36,589 nucleotides of DNA from Bradyrhizobium manausense (GCF_001440035.1 NZ_LJYG01000052.1:42157-78745); one strand, 5' to 3'. Counted from the first letter of the stretch, positions 8,231-16,869 are shown. The notes: a model not told the origin generated them from the letters alone. Program-made: numbers and translations.

Positions 8231-8262
8231 CTGCCATCCACATGACAGGCGGTGTGCATGGG
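8204..8262 (+). promoter_or_regulatory. Antiterminator hairpin of the ilv attenuator
   Basis: GCACACCGCC (8209-8218) pairs perfectly with GGCGGTGTGC (8248-8257). After a 2x2 internal loop, CCC (8204-8206) pairs with GGG (8260-8262). Those G residues belong to the left arm of the terminator at 8261, so the two structures are mutually exclusive. A small nested hairpin (8222-8227 with 8233-8238) sits in the loop. A ribosome reaching the leader stop at 8228 would cover 8204-8218 and break this hairpin; one stalled at the early Ile/Leu codons would leave it intact. Confidence 0.8.
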
Positions 8263-8286
8263 CCCTCTTCGGGGCCTTTTTTATTT
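8259..8286 (+). terminator. Intrinsic terminator (attenuator) before ilvB
   Basis: GGCCC (8261-8265), loop TCTTCG, GGGCC (8272-8276), then six T residues, an A and three more T (8277-8286). It is the clearest Rho-independent terminator in the window, yet it lies upstream of ilvB rather than after a gene, as expected for an attenuator. The start of its left arm overlaps the antiterminator right arm. Confidence 0.85.
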
Positions 8287-8339
8287 CCCGAACCAGACAC
8301 GAACGAAGCCGCTGGCAACAGCGCATCCGGAGCAAGCCA

Positions 8340-10115
8340 ATGAGCGACAAGAGCCACGATCCGAACCAGATGACCGGCGCAGCGATGATTGTCCGCGCAC
8401 TGATCGATCACGGCGTGACCGACATTTTCGGCTATCCCGGCGGCGCGGTGCTTCCGATCTATGACGAGATCTTCCAGCAGAGCCAGGTCCAGCACATCCT
8501 GGTCCGCCACGAGCAGGGCGCCGGTCACGCCGCCGAGGGCTACGCGCGCTCGACCGGCAAGCCCGGCGTTGCGCTGGTGACCTCAGGTCCCGGCGCCACC
8601 AACATGGTGACGCCGCTGACCGACGCGCTGATGGATTCGATCCCGCTGGTCTGCATCTCCGGTCAGGTGCCGACGCATCTGATCGGCAACGATGCGTTCC
8701 AGGAATGCGACACCGTTGGCATCACGCGGCCCTGCACCAAGCACAATTGGCTGGTGCGCGACGTCAACGATCTCGCCAAGGTCCTGCACGAGGCCTTCTA
8801 CGTTGCGACCACGGGCCGTCCAGGCCCGGTGCTGGTCGACGTTCCCAAGGACGTGCAGTTCGCAATCGGCACCTATCATCCGCCACGAAAATCCGACGTG
8901 CATCGCTCCTACGCGCCACGCGTGAAGGGCGAGGCGACGCAGATCCGCAAGGCCGTGGCGTTGCTCGCGGGCGCCAAGCGCCCTGTGATCTACAGCGGCG
9001 GTGGCGTGATCAACTCCGGGCCGGAGGCGACGAAGCTGCTGCGCGAACTGGTCGAGGTCACGGGCTTCCCGATCACCTCGACGCTGATGGGTCTCGGCGC
9101 CTACCCGGCGTCGGGCAAGAACTGGCTGGGCATGCTCGGCATGCACGGCACCTACGAGGCCAACATGACCATGCATGATTGCGACGTCATGCTGTGCGTC
9201 GGCGCGCGTTTCGACGACCGCATCACCGGCCGTGTCGATGCGTTCTCGCCGAACTCGAAGAAGATCCACATCGACATCGACCCGTCCTCGATCAACAAGA
9301 ACATCCGCGTCGACGTGCCGATTATCGGCGATTGCGGCAACGTTCTGGGCGACATCCTGCAAGTGTTCAAGGCGGAGGCGAAGAAGCCCGACATCAAGAG
9401 CTGGTGGCAACAGATCGCGCAATGGCGTGCCCGCAACTCGCTCTATTACAAGAAGAGCAATGACGTCATCCTGCCCCAGCATGCGATCCAGAGCCTGTTC
9501 GAGGCCACGCGCGGCAAGGACACCTACATCACGACCGAGGTTGGTCAGCACCAGATGTGGGCGGCGCAATTCTACGGCTTCGAGGAGCCTCATCGCTGGA
9601 TGACCTCCGGCGGTCTCGGCACGATGGGCTACGGCCTGCCGGCCGCGATCGGCGTGCAGGTCGCCCATCCGGACAGCCTCGTCATCGACATCGCGGGCGA
9701 TGCCTCGGTGCAGATGACGATGCAGGAGATGTCGACCGCGGTTCAATACGAGCTGCCGATCAAGATCTTCATCCTGAACAACCAATATATGGGCATGGTG
9801 CGGCAGTGGCAGCAGTTGCTGCATGGCAACCGGCTGTCGCATTCCTATTCGGAGGCGCTGCCTGATTTCGTCAAGCTCGCGGAAGCCTATGGTGGCGTCG
9901 GTCTCCAGGTTACCAAGCCCGCCGATCTCGAAGGTGCCATCAAGGAGATGATCTCGGTCAAGCGCCCCGTGCTGTTCGACTGTCGTGTCGCCGCGCTGGA
10001 AAACTGCTTCCCGATGATCCCCTCCGGCAAGGCGCACAACGAGATGCTGTTGCCCGAGCAGGCTAACGACGAGGCCACCGCCAAGGCGTTCGCCGGCGGC
10101 AAGGCGCTGGTGTGA
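8340..10115 (+). CDS. ilvB: Acetolactate synthase large (catalytic) subunit
   Basis: A thiamine-diphosphate enzyme that condenses pyruvate with pyruvate (valine, leucine) or with 2-oxobutyrate (isoleucine). The 591-residue protein has the ThDP-activating Glu58 in VRHEQGAGHAAEGYAR and GPGATNMVT near residue 84. The C-terminal ThDP/Mg motif runs from GDASVQM (about 453) to the NNQYMGM segment (about 480). Wording matches anabolic AHAS rather than catabolic ALS. The ATG at 8340 has GGAG at 8329-8332; in-frame upstream codons lie in the attenuator. Transcription is probably controlled by the leader described above. The small subunit follows one gene later, separated by a dehydratase gene. ilvI is an equally valid name. 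Confidence 0.97.
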   Translation: MSDKSHDPNQMTGAAMIVRALIDHGVTDIFGYPGGAVLPIYDEIFQQSQVQHILVRHEQGAGHAAEGYARSTGKPGVALVTSGPGATNMVTPLTDALMDSIPLVCISGQVPTHLIGNDAFQECDTVGITRPCTKHNWLVRDVNDLAKVLHEAFYVATTGRPGPVLVDVPKDVQFAIGTYHPPRKSDVHRSYAPRVKGEATQIRKAVALLAGAKRPVIYSGGGVINSGPEATKLLRELVEVTGFPITSTLMGLGAYPASGKNWLGMLGMHGTYEANMTMHDCDVMLCVGARFDDRITGRVDAFSPNSKKIHIDIDPSSINKNIRVDVPIIGDCGNVLGDILQVFKAEAKKPDIKSWWQQIAQWRARNSLYYKKSNDVILPQHAIQSLFEATRGKDTYITTEVGQHQMWAAQFYGFEEPHRWMTSGGLGTMGYGLPAAIGVQVAHPDSLVIDIAGDASVQMTMQEMSTAVQYELPIKIFILNNQYMGMVRQWQQLLHGNRLSHSYSEALPDFVKLAEAYGGVGLQVTKPADLEGAIKEMISVKRPVLFDCRVAALENCFPMIPSGKAHNEMLLPEQANDEATAKAFAGGKALV

Positions 10116-10119
10116 GGCC

Positions 10120-11103
10120 ATGTTCGACCTGACGGAGCTCGAGCGCGCACATGCGATCGTGGGGCAGGCGGTGCCGGCAACGCCGGCGCATGCCTGGCCG
10201 CTGCTTAGCCGGCGGCTTGGCACGCAGGTGGTGGTCAAGCACGAGAACCATACGCCGATCGGCGCCTTCAAGGTGCGCGGCGGGCTGGTCTATCTCGAAC
10301 GGCTGAAGCGCGAGCGGCCGAATGGTCCCGGCATCATCTCGGCAACCCGTGGCAATCACGGTCAGAGCCTGGCGTTCGCTGCCAGCCGCCACGGCGTGCC
10401 GGCTGTGATCTACGTGCCGCGTGGCAACTCGGTCGAAAAGAACCGTGCCATGAAGGCCTTTGGCGCCGAGCTCGTCGAGCATGGCGAGGATTTTCAGGCC
10501 GCCCGCGAGGAAGCCGAGCGCCGCGCGCAGTTCGCCGGCCTTCACATGGTGCCGTCGTTCCATCCGGACCTGGTGCTGGGTGTCGCGACCTACGCGCTGG
10601 AGCTGTTCCGCTCTGCGCCTGATCTCGACATTCTCTACGTGCCGATCGGGCAGGGCTCCGGCATCTGCGGCTGCATCATGGCGCGCGACCTGCTCGGCCT
10701 GAACACCGAGATTGTCGGCGTGCAGTCGACGGAAGCACCGTCCTACGCATTGTCGTTTGCCGCCGGCAAGGTCGTGACCACCGAGACCGCCAATACGCGC
10801 GCCGACGGCATGGCAACGCGCATTCCCGACGCGGATGCGCTCGCGCTGATCCGCAAGGGCGCTTCGCGCATCGTTCAGGTGACCGACGACGAGGTCGCTG
10901 CCGCGATCCGCGCCTACTGGACGGACACGCACAATCTCGCCGAAGGCGCCGGCGCGGCCGCACTCGCCGCGGCGTTGCAGGAAAAGAACAAGCTGAATGG
11001 CAAGCGCGTCGGTCTCGTGCTGTCCGGCGGCAATATCGATTTCGATCTGTTCCGCCGCTGGGTCGGGATGGACGCGCCGGCCAAAGAACTGGGCAAGGCG
11101 TGA
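10120..11103 (+). CDS. Threonine/serine dehydratase-like PLP enzyme
   Basis: A 327-residue fold-type II PLP enzyme that would deaminate threonine or serine (or a related hydroxy amino acid) to a 2-oxo acid. The PLP lysine is Lys51 in IGAFKVRGG. SATRGNHGQSLAFAA is the substrate loop, GQGSGICG the phosphate-binding glycine loop, and LVLSGGNID the C-terminal Ser motif. It lacks the C-terminal ACT domains of isoleucine-regulated biosynthetic IlvA, so it resembles short, non-feedback-inhibited dehydratases. It starts 4 bases after the ilvB stop and ends 23 bases before ilvN, so it is embedded in the acetolactate synthase operon and could supply 2-oxobutyrate. Related families include EutB (hydroxyectoine) and serine racemase, so the exact substrate is open. 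Confidence 0.85.
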   Translation: MFDLTELERAHAIVGQAVPATPAHAWPLLSRRLGTQVVVKHENHTPIGAFKVRGGLVYLERLKRERPNGPGIISATRGNHGQSLAFAASRHGVPAVIYVPRGNSVEKNRAMKAFGAELVEHGEDFQAAREEAERRAQFAGLHMVPSFHPDLVLGVATYALELFRSAPDLDILYVPIGQGSGICGCIMARDLLGLNTEIVGVQSTEAPSYALSFAAGKVVTTETANTRADGMATRIPDADALALIRKGASRIVQVTDDEVAAAIRAYWTDTHNLAEGAGAAALAAALQEKNKLNGKRVGLVLSGGNIDFDLFRRWVGMDAPAKELGKA

Positions 11104-11126
11104 GGACGAGACAAGAGGGGACGACA

Positions 11127-11669
11127 ATGAACCAGCCCGCATCCGCCTACTTCATCGAAGAGCGCCACGATCCCAACGAGACGCACACGCTTGCGGTGCT
11201 CGTCCAGAACGAGCCGGGCGTGCTCGCGCGCGTCATCGGCCTGTTCTCGGGGCGCGGCTACAACATCGAGAGCCTGACGGTCTCGGAGACCGAGGCCCAG
11301 AAGCACCTCTCGCGCATCACCATCGTGACCACGGGCACGCCGATGGTGATCGCGCAGATCAAGCATCAGCTCGATCGCATGATCCCGGTCTACCAGGTCG
11401 TCGACATGACCGAGACCCGCCGCTCGATCGAGCGCGAGCTGGCGATGGTGAAGGTGCGCGGGCAGGGCGAGCATCGCGTCGAGGCACTGCGGCTGGCCGA
11501 TGCGTTCCGCGCCCGCGTGATCGACGCCACCACCGAGAGCTTTGTGTTCGAGATCACAGGCAATACGGAGAAGATCAATCAGTTTATCGACCTGATGCGC
11601 CCGATCGGTCTTGTCGAGGTGTCGCGCACCGGTGTTGCCGCGATCGGCCGCGGGCCTGAAGGGATGTGA
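11127..11669 (+). CDS. ilvN: Acetolactate synthase small (regulatory) subunit
   Basis: The 180-residue partner of the catalytic subunit; it raises its activity and confers valine feedback inhibition. An N-terminal ACT domain (about residues 20-95) carries the effector-site wording VLVQNEPGVLARVIGLFSGRG and YNIESLTVSETE. A second ferredoxin-like domain follows (about 100-175, with SFVFEITGNTEKINQFIDLM). The length matches the IlvH-type small subunit. The ATG at 11127 has AGAGGGG upstream; ten in-frame codons before it are not family-like. The next gene begins 3 bases after its stop. ilvH is an alternative symbol. Confidence 0.95.
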   Translation: MNQPASAYFIEERHDPNETHTLAVLVQNEPGVLARVIGLFSGRGYNIESLTVSETEAQKHLSRITIVTTGTPMVIAQIKHQLDRMIPVYQVVDMTETRRSIERELAMVKVRGQGEHRVEALRLADAFRARVIDATTESFVFEITGNTEKINQFIDLMRPIGLVEVSRTGVAAIGRGPEGM

Positions 11670-11672
11670 GCC

Positions 11673-12368
11673 ATGCTGGCGCGCGACTGGTATTACAACG
11701 AGCGGAACCGTATGGGCATCGAGCCCGCAGTGGCGTCGATCTACGATGCTCACGATGATGCCGATCTGCGGGCGCGCGCCGCACTGAAAATGCTTGGCGT
11801 CCAGCGCGGCTGGCGCATCGCCGACATCGGCTGCGGCAACGGCGTTCTCGCCACCGAAGCCGCCCTGATGGGCGCCGATGTCGACGCCATCGACATCTCG
11901 CCGGCGATGCTGGCGCTCGCCGAGATCTACGCCCGCGACCGCAAGGCGCCCGTGCGCACGCAGTCCGCCGGTCTGCTCAGCTTCGCCTATCGCCCGGAAT
12001 CCTACGATCTGATCGTGAGCGAGTTCACGCTGCATCATCTGCCCGACTTCTGGAAGGTCGTGGCGATGTCGCGGATCTTTCGCGCGCTCAAGCCCGGCGC
12101 AAGCTTCTATCTGCGCGATATCGTCTATGCCTCGATGCCTGACGCGGTCGAGCGCGACATTGAGCAATGGGCCGACTACCAGATCAAGAACCACGACTTC
12201 TCGCGCGAGAGCGTGGTGACGCATATGCGCGACGAATATTCCACCTTCGGCTGGGTGATGGAGCGGATGCTGACCGACGTCGGCTTCACGCTGGTCTCGG
12301 CCGACTATCACGCGCCGATGCACGGCACTTATCTCCTACGCAAACCCAAAGCCGGCGAGCAAGGCTAG
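11673..12368 (+). CDS. Class I SAM-dependent methyltransferase
   Basis: A 231-residue methyltransferase with motif I IADIGCGNGVLA (about residues 49-60). An acidic ribose-binding loop VDAIDISPAML follows, then motif IV-like YDLIVSEFTLHHLPD. The substrate is not evident; small-molecule methylation (UbiE/Methyltransf_11-25 type) is more likely than nucleic acid. It begins 3 bases after the ilvN stop, so it is almost certainly translated from the ilv transcript. No link to branched-chain amino acid synthesis is known to me. Confidence 0.85.
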   Translation: MLARDWYYNERNRMGIEPAVASIYDAHDDADLRARAALKMLGVQRGWRIADIGCGNGVLATEAALMGADVDAIDISPAMLALAEIYARDRKAPVRTQSAGLLSFAYRPESYDLIVSEFTLHHLPDFWKVVAMSRIFRALKPGASFYLRDIVYASMPDAVERDIEQWADYQIKNHDFSRESVVTHMRDEYSTFGWVMERMLTDVGFTLVSADYHAPMHGTYLLRKPKAGEQG

Positions 12369-12415
12369 ACAGAAGAACAAGCAGGGCTGCACGAGAGGCA
12401 GAACCGAGAACAACA

Positions 12416-13291
12416 ATGAAGCCGGCCGATATCCTCATCGCCCTCATGGTGGCGATCATCTGGGGGCTCGCCTTCGTGGCGAGCCGGATCGCGCTCGACG
12501 AGCTTTCGCCGGAGCTGATGACGGCGTTGCGCTTTGCGATCGCCGCGGTGCCGTGCCTGTTCATCCGCAAGCCGAAGGTCGCCTGGTCACTTCTCATCGC
12601 AATCAGCTTCACGCTGTTCCTCGGCCAGTTCCTGTCTCAGGCCTATGGCATCGCCCACGGCGTGCCGGTGGGCCTGACCAGCGTCGTGGTGCAGAGCCAG
12701 GCGCTGTTCACGATCGGCTTTGCCGCGCTCGCCTTTGGCGAGCGGCCGACGCCGATGCAGACGCTGGGCATCGTCATTGCTGCGATCGGCCTGCTGATGA
12801 TCTGCGGCACCGTCGGCTATGATTTCAGCGTTGCCGCATTCGCTGTGCTGATGATCTCGCCGATCAGTTTTGCCGTCGGCAATCTGCTGCTGCGCGGTGC
12901 TCGCGGCGTGCCGATGTTCGATCTGTTTGCCTGGCTGTGTCTCGCTGCCGCGGTGCCGCTGTTCGCGCTGGCGCTGATCGCGGACGGGCCGGCATCGACC
13001 TTGACGTCGCTGACGCATATCTCGCTGAGATCGGCGCTCTGCATGCTGATGCTCGGCGGCATTTCCACCAGCATCGCCTATTGGCTCTGGGGCCGCCTTT
13101 TGCGCGATTATGCGGCGGCGCAGGTGGTGCCATTCGCGCTGCTGGTGCCGTTCGTCGGCTCAGCCGCCTCCAGCATCGTGTTCGGCGAACGGTTCGGCCC
13201 GCTGCGCCTCGCCGGCATGCTCACCGTGATCGGCGGTATCGCCGTGATGGTGCTGGCGAAGCGTCCGCAAATCCTGCCGAAGACCGCGTGA
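12416..13291 (+). CDS. EamA/DMT-family transporter
   Basis: A 291-residue membrane protein with about ten predicted helices in two homologous halves, each an EamA repeat. The first half starts ADILIALMVAIIWGLAFVAS; the second ends with GGIAVMVLAK. Drug/metabolite transporters of this type often export amino acids or small metabolites (YdcZ, RhaT and YedA-like relatives). The ATG at 12416 is the one that places the first helix at the N-terminus; the upstream extension overlaps the methyltransferase. The gap to the methyltransferase is 47 bases and the gap to the LysE gene is 7 bases. Amino-acid export is inferred from context. Confidence 0.88.
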   Translation: MKPADILIALMVAIIWGLAFVASRIALDELSPELMTALRFAIAAVPCLFIRKPKVAWSLLIAISFTLFLGQFLSQAYGIAHGVPVGLTSVVVQSQALFTIGFAALAFGERPTPMQTLGIVIAAIGLLMICGTVGYDFSVAAFAVLMISPISFAVGNLLLRGARGVPMFDLFAWLCLAAAVPLFALALIADGPASTLTSLTHISLRSALCMLMLGGISTSIAYWLWGRLLRDYAAAQVVPFALLVPFVGSAASSIVFGERFGPLRLAGMLTVIGGIAVMVLAKRPQILPKTA

Positions 13292-13298
13292 GGTGAGC

Positions 13299-13901
13299 AT
13301 GACCCACTCGCTATTCTATGCCTTTCTCGCCTTCATGGTGGTGATGTATTTCACCCCCGGGCCGAATAACATCATGCTGCTGGCCTCGGGCCTGACCTAC
13401 GGCTTCCGGCGTACCATCCCTCACATCGCGGGCATCGTCCTTGGCTTCGCCTTCATGGTCGGTGCCGTCGGCCTCGGGCTCGGCGCCGTGTTTCTGGCCT
13501 ATCCAATCCTCCAGACCATCCTGAAATATGCCGGTGCGGCCTACCTGATCTATCTTGCCGTCGTCATCGCCATGTCCGGTCCGGCCAAGCCGGGCGAGGC
13601 AGACGGCCGCGGCCCGATGTCGTTCTGGGGCGCGGCCATGTTTCAGTGGATCAATGCCAAGGGCTGGGTGATCGTGATCGGCACCATCACCGCCTATGCG
13701 GCGATTGCCCAGTTCCCGGTCAACATCGCGATCCAGACCCTGATCAGCCTGTTGGTCGGCACCGCCTCGACCGTGGTCTGGGCTTTATTCGGCACTGCAC
13801 TGAGGCCGGTGCTGACCTCGGAGCGGCTCGTCCGCGCCTTCAATATCCTGATGGCGCTCCTGCTGCTCGCCTCCCTCTACCCCGTTTTCATGGATGCATG
13901 A
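13299..13901 (+). CDS. LysE-family amino-acid exporter
   Basis: A 200-residue inner-membrane protein with about six helices. It shows the LysE/RhtB hallmark MYFTPGPNNIMLLASGLTYG near residues 18-37 and a central QWINAKGWVIVIG segment. The family exports lysine, threonine, homoserine or branched-chain amino acids by proton exchange. The ATG at 13299 is preceded by GAGGTGA; a GTG two codons upstream (13293) would overlap that ribosome site. It lies 7 bases after the EamA gene. Position inside the ilv cluster makes export of Ile, Leu, Val or Thr plausible, but the sequence alone does not show the substrate. Confidence 0.9.
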   Translation: MTHSLFYAFLAFMVVMYFTPGPNNIMLLASGLTYGFRRTIPHIAGIVLGFAFMVGAVGLGLGAVFLAYPILQTILKYAGAAYLIYLAVVIAMSGPAKPGEADGRGPMSFWGAAMFQWINAKGWVIVIGTITAYAAIAQFPVNIAIQTLISLLVGTASTVVWALFGTALRPVLTSERLVRAFNILMALLLLASLYPVFMDA

Positions 13902-13905
13902 TGTC

Positions 13906-15056
<1,151 letters not shown>

Positions 15057-15064
15057 CGGCATCG

Positions 15065-15104
15065 CGTCATTCCGGGTTCGCGCTAAGCGCGCCCCGGAAT
15101 GACG
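15065..15104. repeat. Palindromic repeat (CGTCATTCCGGG type) after ilvC
   Basis: CGTCATTCCGGG (15065-15076) and CCCGGAATGACG (15093-15104) are exact 12-base inverted copies. The centre is itself an inverted repeat (CGCGC-TAA-GCGCG), so the whole 40 bases fold into one hairpin. It starts 8 bases after the ilvC stop. From memory, palindromes with these ends are abundant between genes in Bradyrhizobium; this window holds one copy. It may end or protect the ilvC message. Confidence 0.8.
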
Positions 15105-15469
15105 AATGAAGCACAAGCTTCGCTCGCCAAACCAAATCTTAAATCTTCGCGATTATTTCTGAGCGAGATCGCAATCAGCGGTCTCGCTCTTCCTTCTCGC
15201 GCGAAGCATTGCTGCTTCATTCAAATTCTTCGCGCCTTGATGTGCTTTCCCAGAGCGAAGAACTGACGCTTAAACCACATTCTTGAGTTCGCGTCGTTTT
15301 TCAGGACCTTTTTTAGAAGCCGTGATCGCCAAAAGCGCAATGCGCTCAGCGGCTAGAAGTCGGCTCTTCATCCGCGCTCTCAAGGCATCATCGATCGCGG
15401 TTGGCAACGTTCGCACGCCGCTTCATCTTAAGAACGCACACCCGATACGCCTTCTTGCAAGCCGTCCTC
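15105..15469. other. Non-coding gap with several hairpins
   Basis: About 365 bases without a convincing gene. The left half is hairpin-rich. GAAGC/GCTTC lies at 15108-15121. A 12-bp stem (15161-15172 with 15178-15189, one U-G pair, 5-base loop) is followed by a pyrimidine run. GAAGCA-TTGC-TGCTTC lies at 15203-15218, inside an outer pair GCGCGAAG (15199-15206) and CTTCGCGC (15228-15235). Base composition is lower in GC than the flanking genes. T runs near 15297-15314 could end a short plus-strand RNA. A 66-codon frame at 15283-15483 has no family features and is not called. Confidence 0.5.
15161..15200 (+). terminator. Candidate terminator downstream of ilvC
   Basis: The 12-bp stem GAGCGAGATCGC (15161-15172) with GCGGTCTCGCTC (15178-15189), loop AATCA, is followed by TTCCTTCTCG. 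The stem is strong but the tract after it is mixed T/C, so termination would be moderate. It could instead be the stem of a small RNA. Confidence 0.4.
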
Positions 15470-16090
15470 TCAGCTCGCCGTGATGGCTTGCCCGCGCGGG
15501 TGGGCGGCCATTGCGATCATCCGCAGCGCCATGACCGCGAGCAGCGGAATGAGGAACGCGGCGTAGGCCGGCATGGCCGGCACGCGCTTGCCGAAGGACA
15601 CCATGAATTGAAACCAGAGATAGTAGCCGCCGACGAGGTGCAGCGTGCGCCAGGCCCGCGGTCCGAGCAGTGCGGCAGCACGATCCAACGAGGTCGCGCT
15701 CATGGCAATGATCATGGCATAGCCGATGCCTCCGAAGATGTAGGAGGCCGGCGAAGTGGCTTCCGCAAAGCCTGCTGGATCCATCCTGGCGAAGACGACG
15801 ATCGCCACCGCATGGATGGCGTGGGAGACCGCAAAGCTCAGGCCGAGATAGCGGCGGTTGCGCCGCTGCCAGCGCGTCCAGGCGTTGGGCCACAGTCGGG
15901 CCACCGCTGCAGCGCTGAAGGCCAGACAGAACAGCAGCAGCGAGCTGCGCGCCGTGAAGCGGATCACCATGCGGACGCCCTCGACCTCGAACTGGCGCAT
16001 CGAGGCGATCCACAAGCTCAAGGCGATCAGGTTCAGCGCGAGCACGGCAAGCAGCCGCCAGCCTTCGAACCAGTTGTGGCGCTGTGACAT
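15470..16090 (-). CDS. Ferric-reductase-like transmembrane protein
   Basis: A 206-residue integral membrane protein with about six predicted helices. Histidines in two helices are suitable for haem ligation: SHAIHAVAIVVFA (third helix region) and LHLVGGYYLWFQF (fifth). This matches the ferric-reductase-like/cytochrome b561-like domain also found in MsrQ (YedZ), but no MsrP partner gene is nearby. The ATG at 16090 is chosen because GGAGGAGA lies just upstream; in-frame ATGs at 16111 and 16150 fall in or beyond a palindromic operator. It diverges from a TetR regulator that probably represses it. Likely role: transmembrane electron transfer; donor and acceptor unknown. Confidence 0.78.
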   Translation of the reverse strand: MSQRHNWFEGWRLLAVLALNLIALSLWIASMRQFEVEGVRMVIRFTARSSLLLFCLAFSAAAVARLWPNAWTRWQRRNRRYLGLSFAVSHAIHAVAIVVFARMDPAGFAEATSPASYIFGGIGYAMIIAMSATSLDRAAALLGPRAWRTLHLVGGYYLWFQFMVSFGKRVPAMPAYAAFLIPLLAVMALRMIAMAAHPRGQAITAS

Positions 16091-16109
16091 CGTAGCGGTC
16101 TCCTCCGTC

Positions 16110-16128
16110 ATGTAATCATCGATTACAT
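16110..16128. promoter_or_regulatory. TetR operator site 1 (predicted)
   Basis: TGTAATC-ATC-GATTACA is a perfect 7+3+7 palindrome (16111-16127), and one more base pairs on each side. It sits 20 bases upstream of the ferric-reductase-like start codon, just before its Shine-Dalgarno, where a bound repressor would block transcription. Confidence 0.7.
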
Positions 16129-16153
16129 TTCGAGCTGGCACGATCGTCAATAG

Positions 16154-16170
16154 TGTAATCGATGCTTACA
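16154..16170. promoter_or_regulatory. TetR operator site 2 (predicted)
   Basis: TGTAATC-GAT-GCTTACA has the same 17-base layout as site 1 with a single mismatch between arms. Its centre is 43 bases from the centre of site 1, about four helical turns, and 39 bases before the TetR ATG. Two copies of one motif between the divergent genes argue for a dedicated regulator. Confidence 0.68.
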
Positions 16171-16200
16171 TTCACGTTCGGGTGATGCTAGGAAGCGGTC

Positions 16201-16869
16201 ATGCCCGCCCGTCAGTCCCCCAAGCCCCGGATTTCAAAGCCCCGCACCCGTCGCCAGGCACCCGGAGCCCGGCCCTATCACCACGGTGACCTCCGCCGGG
16301 TGCTGATCGATGCTGCGTTGCAACTGGCGGCCGAAGGAGCCGAGGTCTCCGTGCGCGAGGCCGCGCGCCGCGCCGCGGTGTCGCCGGGGGCGCCATTCCG
16401 GCACTTTCCCAACCGCGACGCCTTGATGGCTGCGGTGGCCGAGGAGGCGCAGCGGCGCTTTCGCGCCGAGATCGAGGCTGCGCTGGCGGAAGCGAGCTCC
16501 ACCGATCCGCTGGCGCGCTTCCGCGCCTTCGGCATCGCCTATGTGCGCTGGGCGATGCACAACCCCGCGCATTTCGAGATCATTTCCACGGGACGCTATT
16601 TCGCGTATGGCAGCTCGGCCGAATTGCTCCGCGACAACGCCGAGCTCGTGGCGCTGACCGAACGGATGTTGGCTGAGGCGGCCGCGCAGGGCCTGCTGCG
16701 CTCGCCGGATCTGAAACGTATCCTAATCGCCGGCCGCGCTCTGATCTACGGCTTTGCCCGCATGAACCTCGACGGCCATTTCCCGCGCTGGGGCGTCGAG
16801 GAGGGGGAGATCGAGCGGATGGCGGAGGGCGTGATCGATCTGTTCATCGCAGGGATTGCCAAGAGCTAG
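16201..16869 (+). CDS. TetR/AcrR family regulator with WHG domain
   Basis: A 222-residue repressor-type protein. A basic, disordered N-terminus (1-25) precedes the helix-turn-helix (about 28-75, with VSVREAARRAAVSPGAPFRHFPNRDAL). The C-terminal ligand domain begins with the WHG-type segment RFRAFGIAYVRWAMHNPAHFEII. AGGAAG precedes the ATG. It diverges from the ferric-reductase-like gene; two 17-bp palindromes in the shared 110-base gap are probable operators for autorepression and control of the neighbour. The inducing ligand cannot be told from sequence. Confidence 0.92.
   Translation: MPARQSPKPRISKPRTRRQAPGARPYHHGDLRRVLIDAALQLAAEGAEVSVREAARRAAVSPGAPFRHFPNRDALMAAVAEEAQRRFRAEIEAALAEASSTDPLARFRAFGIAYVRWAMHNPAHFEIISTGRYFAYGSSAELLRDNAELVALTERMLAEAAAQGLLRSPDLKRILIAGRALIYGFARMNLDGHFPRWGVEEGEIERMAEGVIDLFIAGIAKS

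Noticed and set aside
8583..10271. 562-codon minus-strand frame opposite ilvB
   Set aside because: Antisense shadow of ilvB; no domain features of its own.
15283..15483. 66-codon open frame after ilvC
   Set aside because: No recognisable domain, no good ribosome site, overlaps the end of the minus-strand membrane gene; composition looks non-coding.
16136..16151. Sigma-54 promoter (TGGCAC) in the TetR gap
   Set aside because: The second element (TTGC at the correct distance) is absent.
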